Positions 58,209 through 64,000 of a DNA stretch of 64,000 bases are shown here, in pieces. The notes below the pieces were generated by a model, which searched no databases, was not told the origin of the DNA, and saw nothing but the letters and a program-made list of their open reading frames with translations. Source of the DNA: Ferrigenium kumadai (GTDB lineage: Bacteria > Pseudomonadota > Gammaproteobacteria > Burkholderiales > Gallionellaceae); assembly GCF_018324385.1 (NCBI RefSeq), contig NZ_AP019536.1:2508604-2572603 (forward strand). The letters are read 5' to 3'. Position numbers and translations under genes: made by a program. Each line of letters begins with the position of its first letter. Position 1 is the stretch's first letter.

Positions 58209-60106
58209 GCGCGCTTCTTGTTCGGTTGGCCATCGCGGAAACCGCGCTTCAGATGCACCAGCAGCAAGGAGATCGCTGCCGGGGTCACTCCGGAGATGCG
58301 TGCCGCCTGCCCGACCGTTTCGGGCCGGTGCTTGTTGAGCTTCTGCTGCACCTCGATGGACAGTCCGCGCACTTCACGATAGTCCAGATCGCTTGGCAGG
58401 CACAGCACCTCATATTGTTCGTTGCGCTCTATCTCGTCGCGCTGGCGCTCGATGTAGCCCGAGTACTTCGCCTGGATCTCCACCTGTTCGGCGACTTTTT
58501 CGTCGGTCACGCCCTCACCAGCTCCGGGCAGGCTCAGCAGCGCTGCATAACTCACGTCCGGGCGGCGCAGCAATTCATACAGTGGGTACTCTCGCTCGAT
58601 GGGTTTGCCCAGCACGCGCACGGCATCCTCTCTCGGAAGGTTGCGCGGATTCACCCACGTGCTGCGCAGACGCTCCTGTTCGCGCGCGATCGCCGCGCGC
58701 TTTTCTTCGAATACACGCCAACGCACATCGTCGACGATGCCCAATCTGCGGCCAATCTCGGTCAGGCGCAGGTCGGCATTGTCCTCTCGCAACTGCAAGC
58801 GGTATTCAGCACGGCTGGTGAACATGCGGTAAGGTTCAGACACGCCGCGTGTGATAAGGTCGTCCACCATCACACCCAGATAGGCTTCATCTCTTCCCGG
58901 GCACCAAGCGTCCTGTTCGCGCGCCTGCAGCGCGGCATTGACTCCGGCCAGCAGACCCTGCGCCGCCGCTTCTTCATAGCCTGTGGTACCGTTGATCTGT
59001 CCGGCAAAGAACAGGCCTTGTATCGCCTTGGTTTCCAAGGAGCTTTTCAGTCCGCGCGGATCAAAGTAATCGTATTCGATGGCATAACCCGGACGCAGAA
59101 TGTGCGCATTTTCCAGCCCCTTGATCGAGCGCACCAGAGCCAACTGAACGTCGAAAGGCAGGCTGGTGGAAATGCCGTTCGGATAGATCTCGTGCGTGGT
59201 CAGCCCTTCCGGCTCAAGGAATATCTGGTGCGAGGCCTTGTCGGCGAAGCGCGTGATCTTGTCCTCGATGGACGGGCAGTAGCGGGGCCCCACACCTTCG
59301 ATCACCCCGGTGAACATCGGTGAGCGGTCCAGCCCGCCGCGGATAATGTCGTGTGTGCGCTGGTTAGTCTCGGTGACCCAGCATGGCAACTGTTTCGGAT
59401 GCTGTGCGGCGTTGCCCAGGAAGGAGAACACCGGAACAGGATCATCACCGGGCTGTTCCTGCATAACCGAATAATCGATGGTGCGGCCGTCGATGCGTGG
59501 CGGCGTACCAGTCTTCAGGCGCCCCATCGGCAGTTGCAACTCGCGCAAGCGGCGCGCGAGACTGATGGAAGGCGGGTCGCCCGCGCGCCCCGCCGGATAA
59601 TTCGACAGCCCGACATGGACCAACCCCGAAAGAAAAGTGCCTGCAGTCAGTACGACCGTCTTCGAGCTGAAGCGCAAGCCGAGCTGCGTGACGACACCCA
59701 GCACCCGATCCTGCTCGACCAGGAGGTCATCCACCGCCTGCTGGAACAGCCACAGGTTGGGCTGGTTTTCCAGCCGCGTCCTAATTGCCTGCTTGTAAAG
59801 GATGCGGTCTGCCTGCGCGCGCGTCGCGCGAACCGCAGGCCCCTTGCTCGAGTTGAGGATGCGAAACTGGATGCCGCCCTCGTCGGTCGCGGCTGCCATC
59901 GCGCCGCCCAAGGCGTCGACCTCCTTGACCAGATGCCCCTTGCCGATCCCTCCGATGGACGGATTGCAGGACATCTGCCCCAGCGTCTCGATGTTGTGGC
60001 TGAGCAGCAGCGTCTTGCAGCCGGCACGTGCGCTGGCCAGTGCCGCCTCGGTGCCGGCGTGTCCGCCGCCCACCACAATCACATCGAATATATCTGGAAA
60101 ATTCAT
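58205..60106 (-). CDS. mnmG: tRNA uridine-5-carboxymethylaminomethyl synthase MnmG (GidA)
   Basis: MnmG with MnmE modifies the wobble uridine of several tRNAs. The 633-residue protein (E. coli 629) has the FAD-binding motif [17 protein letters not shown], the [34 protein letters not shown] signature, [21 protein letters not shown] and the C-terminal helical domain that binds MnmE. The ATG at 60106 gives the usual N-terminus; a reading to 60169 would cross the parS site. Confidence 0.97.
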   Translation of the reverse strand: MNFPDIFDVIVVGGGHAGTEAALASARAGCKTLLLSHNIETLGQMSCNPSIGGIGKGHLVKEVDALGGAMAAATDEGGIQFRILNSSKGPAVRATRAQADRILYKQAIRTRLENQPNLWLFQQAVDDLLVEQDRVLGVVTQLGLRFSSKTVVLTAGTFLSGLVHVGLSNYPAGRAGDPPSISLARRLRELQLPMGRLKTGTPPRIDGRTIDYSVMQEQPGDDPVPVFSFLGNAAQHPKQLPCWVTETNQRTHDIIRGGLDRSPMFTGVIEGVGPRYCPSIEDKITRFADKASHQIFLEPEGLTTHEIYPNGISTSLPFDVQLALVRSIKGLENAHILRPGYAIEYDYFDPRGLKSSLETKAIQGLFFAGQINGTTGYEEAAAQGLLAGVNAALQAREQDAWCPGRDEAYLGVMVDDLITRGVSEPYRMFTSRAEYRLQLREDNADLRLTEIGRRLGIVDDVRWRVFEEKRAAIAREQERLRSTWVNPRNLPREDAVRVLGKPIEREYPLYELLRRPDVSYAALLSLPGAGEGVTDEKVAEQVEIQAKYSGYIERQRDEIERNEQYEVLCLPSDLDYREVRGLSIEVQQKLNKHRPETVGQAARISGVTPAAISLLLVHLKRGFRDGQPNKKRA

Positions 60107-60168
60107 GGTGCTGCCGCAATGAAAAGGACGCGCATCATACAACACCGGATTCAATAATCCAACGCGCA

Positions 60169-60186
60169 TTGTTTCACGTGAAACAA
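60169..60186. promoter_or_regulatory. parS centromere-like site (ParB binding site)
   Basis: TTGTTTCACGTGAAACAA is a perfect 18-bp palindrome containing the exact 16-bp consensus TGTTTCACGTGAAACA at 60170-60185. It lies in the 84-base gap between mnmG and mnmE, 3.4 kb from parB, as expected for the origin region. Confidence 0.97.
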
Positions 60187-60190
60187 CCGA

Positions 60191-61534
60191 TTACTTGCCG
60201 ATACAGAAGCGGGCGAAGATTTCGCCAAGCAGGTCGTCCGGAGAAAACTCGCCGGTGATCTCGCCGAGCGCGCGCTGTGCAAGGCGCAGTTCTTCGGCGA
60301 ACAGCTCGGCTCGGATTAGCAGCGCCTGAGCCTGGACCAAATGGTTTTCTGCGATGGAAAGCGCCCGCAAATGGCGCTCGCGTGCCATGAATGCGCCGCT
60401 CTCCTGGTCGCGCCAACCCACCATTTCCAGCAACTTGCCGCGCAATTCTTCCATGCCCGCACCGGTTTTGGCTGATACCCCGATCGATGGGTCGGTCCCG
60501 GCCGCAGGAACCGCCGCGCCACTCAACAGGTCCGCCTTGTTGATCACCAGCAGTCGCGGGATGTCTGTCGGCAAACCTGCGAGAATCGCCTCATCCGCAG
60601 GAGTCATTCCCCGGCTCGCATCGAGAAGCAACAGAATCAGGTCGGCACGGTGCAAAGTATGGTGGGTGCGTGCGATCCCCATGCTTTCCACTTCATCCTG
60701 AGTTTCCCGCAACCCAGCCGTATCCATCACGTGCAGTTGCACGCCTCGGATCTGGATGGTCTGGCGAATCACATCTCGGGTCGTGCCCGGGATGTCGCTG
60801 ACCAGCGCGACCTCTTCGCCGGACAGCCGGTTGAGTAGACTGGACTTGCCGACATTCGGCTGTCCGGCGATGACGATGTGTGCGCCCTCGCGCAGCAGAC
60901 TACCCTGCTTGGCGGTGTCCAGCGTGTGCTGCAATTTTTGCAGGATGTCTTTCAGAAGCGCATCACGCTGCGTAATGTCGCCGCTATCGACCTCCTCTTC
61001 CGGGAAGTCCAGCATCGCCTCCACCAGCATGCGCAGGTGGATCAGTTCATCGACCAATCCGTGGATCTCAGCCGAGAACTCCCCGCGCAGGGAACGCATC
61101 GCACTGCGCGCAGCCTGCGCGGTATTGGCCTCGATCAGGTCAGCGACGCTTTCCGCCTGCGCCAAGTCGAGCTTGTCGTTAAGATAGGCGCGGCGCGTAA
61201 ATTCGCCCGGTTGCGCCAGGCGCGCGCCCAGGTCGAGGCAGCGCTGTAACAGCAATTGCAGCACAGCGGGACCGCCATGCCCCTGCAGTTCAAGGACATC
61301 CTCACCGGTGTATGAATGTGGTGCGGGAAAATAAAGGGCGATTCCCTGATCCAGAGTTTCGCCGTTCTGGTCCAGAAAATCGCCATAGGTGGCGCGTCTA
61401 GGGACGGGAAGCTTGCCCAGAACGCCGCTGGCCAGATCTTCGATGCCGCGGCCGGATATGCGTACCACCCCCACCCCGCCACGGCCTTGGGCCGTGGCGA
61501 TGGCGGCGATGGTATCAGCGTTTGGCAGGCGCAA
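60191..61534 (-). CDS. mnmE: tRNA modification GTPase MnmE (TrmE)
   Basis: MnmE is the GTPase partner of MnmG. The 447-residue protein (E. coli 454) has the N-terminal formyl-THF-binding domain ([22 protein letters not shown]), a G domain with [17 protein letters not shown] and NKADL, and the invariant C-terminal CIGK. No ATG or GTG start fits; TTG at 61534 overlaps yidC by 20 bases and gives the family N-terminus. Confidence 0.95.
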   Translation of the reverse strand: MRLPNADTIAAIATAQGRGGVGVVRISGRGIEDLASGVLGKLPVPRRATYGDFLDQNGETLDQGIALYFPAPHSYTGEDVLELQGHGGPAVLQLLLQRCLDLGARLAQPGEFTRRAYLNDKLDLAQAESVADLIEANTAQAARSAMRSLRGEFSAEIHGLVDELIHLRMLVEAMLDFPEEEVDSGDITQRDALLKDILQKLQHTLDTAKQGSLLREGAHIVIAGQPNVGKSSLLNRLSGEEVALVSDIPGTTRDVIRQTIQIRGVQLHVMDTAGLRETQDEVESMGIARTHHTLHRADLILLLLDASRGMTPADEAILAGLPTDIPRLLVINKADLLSGAAVPAAGTDPSIGVSAKTGAGMEELRGKLLEMVGWRDQESGAFMARERHLRALSIAENHLVQAQALLIRAELFAEELRLAQRALGEITGEFSPDDLLGEIFARFCIGK

Positions 61535-63152
61535 CTTTCTTCTCGGTTTCGGCTGCCCGAGTGATGTACCACTGCTGACCGATGGACAACAGATTATTCA
61601 CGATGGAGTACAGCACCAGCCCAGCCGGGAAGAAGAAGAAAATCACGCTGAAGGCGATCGGCATGATCTGCATGATCTTGGCCTGCAGCGGATCCGGCGG
61701 TGTGGGGTTGAGGCGCATCTGCACGATCATGCTCACGCCCATGATCAGCGGCAGAATGTAATAGGGATCCGCCACCGACAGGTCGGTGATCCAGCCGAAG
61801 AACGGCGCGTAGCGCATCTCCACGCTGGACAGGATCGCCCAGTACAACGCGATGAACACCGGGATCTGGATCAGTACCGGCAGACAACCGCCCAGAGGGT
61901 TGATCTTCTCGGTCTTGTACAGATCCATCATGGCGCGGTTCAGTTGCTCGCGGTCGTCGCCATACTGCTGCTTGATCTTCTCTAGCTTGGGAGCTACCAG
62001 GCGCATCTTCGCCATCGAGCGATAGCTTGCCGCCGACAGCGGAAAGAACACCAGCTTGATCAGGACTGTCAGCAGGATGATGGCGATGCCCCAGTTGTGT
62101 GTCCAGTCATTCAGCAGCGACATCAGCCAGAATAGCGGCGTGGCAATGATGGTCAACCAGCCGTAATCCACCGTCAAACCCAGTCCGGGTGCGATCTTAT
62201 CCAGATCGGACTGCGCGGGACCCGCATAGAGCGTGGAGCCTATCGTTGCCTTCTGCCCTGGCCCGACAGCTACCTCAGGCAGAACCACGCCTGCGGAATA
62301 AAGGTCTCCATCCAGTTTTCGGGTGAAATATTCACGCCCGGCTTTTTCCTTGGGCAGCCATGCCGCAACGAAGTAATGCTGCAACATGCCGATCCAGCCG
62401 TCTTCAGCCTGCTTGGGGTATTCCGTCTTGCCCTTCTCAATAGAAGAGAAGTCGACCTTCTGGAATTTCTCCTTGTCTGTGTAGACCGCCGCGCCGGTAT
62501 AGGTCGGCAGGAGCGCTGAGCTGCCTTCCGGCGGGACGCTGTCACGAACCAGCTGGAAGTAGCTGCTGGCACCGACAGCCTGCTGACCGGCGTTTTCCAG
62601 TTCATAAGAGATGTCGACCAGATAGCTCCCCTTATGGAAAGTCATCACCTTGACAACTTTCAGCGGTGAGGCGACTTCTGCCGTGAGGCGCACCTGAACC
62701 TGTTCGGCGTTCCCGGTAAGCTCATATCGTTCCTGTTCGGCGGTGAACAGGCTGTTGTGGTTAGGCAATCCCGCGCCCAGCAAGCCGCTCTGCGCCACAT
62801 AGTTATGTGTCCCTTCGCCGCGCTGGAACAGCACCAGTGACTTGCTCTTGTCCTTTGCATCCGGGTGTTTAAGCAACGCCAAGCGGCTAATGTCGCCACC
62901 CACGGTGCTGATCTCGGCTTCCAGCAAATCCGTCTTGACGTGCACTAACTTGCCAGCAGCTTGCTGAGCCGCCTGCTGTGCTATGGCTGTCTGTCCCGCT
63001 GCTGCCGGCAGCGACGCCTTTTCTGCCGCTTTGCCGGTTGGCGCTTCCTGCTGCACATAAAGCTCGGGGTGCTGATAGCGTTGCCAGCCGTCCCAGACCA
63101 GCACGAGCGAAAACGCAAAGATTAAAAACAGGAAGAGTCTTTGAAAGTCCAT
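61515..63152 (-). CDS. yidC: Membrane protein insertase YidC
   Basis: YidC inserts and folds inner-membrane proteins, including subunit c of ATP synthase. The 545-residue protein (E. coli 548) has an N-terminal signal anchor ([19 protein letters not shown]), a large periplasmic domain (about residues 60-340), and five membrane helices with [37 protein letters not shown] and [21 protein letters not shown]. It lies 15 bases after yidD. Confidence 0.97.
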   Translation of the reverse strand: MDFQRLFLFLIFAFSLVLVWDGWQRYQHPELYVQQEAPTGKAAEKASLPAAAGQTAIAQQAAQQAAGKLVHVKTDLLEAEISTVGGDISRLALLKHPDAKDKSKSLVLFQRGEGTHNYVAQSGLLGAGLPNHNSLFTAEQERYELTGNAEQVQVRLTAEVASPLKVVKVMTFHKGSYLVDISYELENAGQQAVGASSYFQLVRDSVPPEGSSALLPTYTGAAVYTDKEKFQKVDFSSIEKGKTEYPKQAEDGWIGMLQHYFVAAWLPKEKAGREYFTRKLDGDLYSAGVVLPEVAVGPGQKATIGSTLYAGPAQSDLDKIAPGLGLTVDYGWLTIIATPLFWLMSLLNDWTHNWGIAIILLTVLIKLVFFPLSAASYRSMAKMRLVAPKLEKIKQQYGDDREQLNRAMMDLYKTEKINPLGGCLPVLIQIPVFIALYWAILSSVEMRYAPFFGWITDLSVADPYYILPLIMGVSMIVQMRLNPTPPDPLQAKIMQIMPIAFSVIFFFFPAGLVLYSIVNNLLSIGQQWYITRAAETEKKVAPAKR

Positions 63153-63167
63153 GTCTAGTCTGAATAT

Positions 63168-63377
63168 TTAAGGTGCGGGATCATACCCGCCGGGATTCCA
63201 AGGATTGCAACGAGCTATGCGTTTGAGGCCGAGCCAGCCCCCTTTGACGATGCCGTGCTTTGACACCGCATCACAGGCGTAATGGGAACAGCTGGGAGTG
63301 AATCTGCAGGTTGGCGGGCTGAGAGGGCTGATCAGGTATTGGTAACCATGTATCAGTTTGATCACAATTCTGCGCAT
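63168..63377 (-). CDS. yidD: Membrane protein insertion efficiency factor YidD
   Basis: This 69-residue protein matches Yid[65 protein letters not shown], with the conserved cysteines and the NPW-GGYDP end. It overlaps rnpA by 16 bases, the usual arrangement, and is proposed to assist YidC-dependent insertion. Confidence 0.95.
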   Translation of the reverse strand: MRRIVIKLIHGYQYLISPLSPPTCRFTPSCSHYACDAVSKHGIVKGGWLGLKRIARCNPWNPGGYDPAP

Positions 63378-63748
63378 CTGCCCTCTACTCGATTAAACAG
63401 CGTTTCCAAATCCTGACCCAGCTTATCTTGTGCATAAGCCCGCCTCACCATTACAACCAGGTCTATGCTGCGAGTCTTGATGCCATGCTTCCGGAACGCC
63501 TCGCGAACAATCCGCTTGACGCGGTTACGATCCGTTGCGTGTGGCAACGTACGTTTGCTCGCGACGATACCGAGCCGGGCATTGCTATTGGTGTTGCGGG
63601 CAAAAAATATCTTGAAGTGCTTGTCTGCCACATTTGCAGCCTGCAAGACACGATCAAATCCATCTTTGCGCAGCAACCGGTGCGCAGCGGTAAATACAGC
63701 CGACGGACTAGACAGCGAGTCTTGCACGGCCCTTAGCACGACGTGCAT
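63362..63748 (-). CDS. rnpA: Ribonuclease P protein component RnpA
   Basis: RnpA is the protein subunit of RNase P, which matures tRNA 5' ends. The 128-residue protein has [17 protein letters not shown] and the RNR motif in [29 protein letters not shown]. The start is uncertain: ATG at 63748 lies inside rpmH and overlaps it by 41 bases; GTG at 63727 is an alternative 7 residues shorter, and the family domain begins about residue 16. Confidence 0.92.
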   Translation of the reverse strand: MHVVLRAVQDSLSSPSAVFTAAHRLLRKDGFDRVLQAANVADKHFKIFFARNTNSNARLGIVASKRTLPHATDRNRVKRIVREAFRKHGIKTRSIDLVVMVRRAYAQDKLGQDLETLFNRVEGRCAEL

Positions 63749-63842
63749 TGATAACTGCACGGCCGCCGCGTGTCTTCATGCGCACCAAAAAGCCATGGGT
63801 GCGTTTCCTTCTTGTTACGGATGGTTGGTATGTACGTTTCAT
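63708..63842 (-). CDS. rpmH: Ribosomal protein L34
   Basis: The 44-residue basic protein reads [20 protein letters not shown] and continues with [28 protein letters not shown] sequence, the universal L34. It is the first gene of the rpmH-rnpA-yidD-yidC group and has a strong promoter 33 bases upstream. AAGGAA precedes the ATG. Confidence 0.98.
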   Translation of the reverse strand: MKRTYQPSVTRRKRTHGFLVRMKTRGGRAVINARRAKGRARLAV

Positions 63843-63874
63843 GTTTTTTCCTTGGGTAAATCGTAAAACGCGCT

Positions 63875-63903
63875 ATTACAAAGCCTTAACGCCTAAGTGT
63901 CAA
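63875..63903 (-). promoter_or_regulatory. rpmH promoter
   Basis: On the minus strand, a perfect -35 TTGACA (63903-63898) and -10 TGTAAT (63880-63875) have a 17-bp spacer. The -10 ends 32 bases before the rpmH start codon. Confidence 0.85.
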
Positions 63904-63923
63904 GTCCAATTTACTTTTTTGCC

Positions 63924-63932
63924 TGTGGATAA
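63924..63932 (-). promoter_or_regulatory. DnaA box
   Basis: TTATCCACA, the perfect DnaA box, is read on the minus strand at 63932-63924, between rpmH and the window edge. It lies 20 bases upstream of the rpmH -35 and close to a TAGAAT (63949-63954) that could be the -10 of a divergent dnaA promoter. oriC and dnaA are expected just past 64000. Confidence 0.75.
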
Positions 63933-64000
63933 GTTTCGGCCCGCCATGTAGAATGCGGCATCTTTATACGTTGTTGAACCGCCCTTTTTATTTATTCAAC

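Overview
The window reads as one end of the origin-proximal region of a GC-rich betaproteobacterial chromosome. The best guess is a Nitrosomonadales/Gallionellaceae-type organism. This rests on gene content, the E. coli-like rsmI-lpoA-yraN-diaA-dolP block and the rpmH-to-glmS order; no rRNA gene is present to fix the taxonomy. Almost all of the sequence is coding, in tight operons with many ATGA, TGATG or GTGA stop/start overlaps. I recognise 69 protein genes and no tRNA, rRNA, CRISPR array, prophage or insertion sequence.

Region 1 (1-15.7 kb) begins inside thiC. It continues with a cysteine-cluster protein, a solitary nucleotide-sugar dehydrogenase, a DUF1289 protein, uppP, an OprC/NosA-like copper TonB receptor and yggX. 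A polyphosphate group follows: ppk1, a lysine-rich DNA-binding-like protein, sixA and a two-domain PPK2. After it come a dihaem cytochrome c peroxidase, an HDOD protein and a leucine-rich-repeat/protein-kinase fusion.

Region 2 (15.7-31.3 kb, mostly minus strand) holds a REP doublet, a gamma-carbonic anhydrase-like protein, a CheX-like protein coupled to pyrC, and an RND multidrug efflux operon (membrane fusion protein, pump, outer-membrane factor, TetR repressor) with a clear palindromic operator at its promoter. Next to it is the most interesting block. A LytS-type sensor kinase and LytTR regulator lie downstream of, and on the same strand as, a five-gene set: DUF2141 protein, ABC ATPase, FtsX-like permease, LolA-like periplasmic protein and outer-membrane beta-barrel. 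The upstream region of that set carries two 9-bp direct repeats exactly 21 bp apart, the geometry of a LytTR binding site. I infer an envelope export or lipoprotein/lipid-sorting system under its own two-component control.

Region 3 (31.4-44.3 kb, mostly plus strand) contains rsmI divergent from a short lpoA, then yraN, diaA, a BON lipoprotein, rfaE2, DUF971 and ubiE. Four unrelated small genes and rluA precede Tim44-like, ubiJ, ubiB and a TPR protein. A 122-bp MITE-like element with long inverted ends splits yraN from diaA.

Region 4 (44.4-64 kb, minus strand) is housekeeping near oriC: a solitary ParA-like ATPase, glmS, glmU, the full F-type ATP synthase operon atpIBEFHAGDC, parB, parA, rsmG, mnmG, a perfect parS palindrome, mnmE, yidC, yidD, rnpA and rpmH. 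The last 160 bases carry the rpmH promoter and a perfect DnaA box, so dnaA and oriC should lie just beyond the window.
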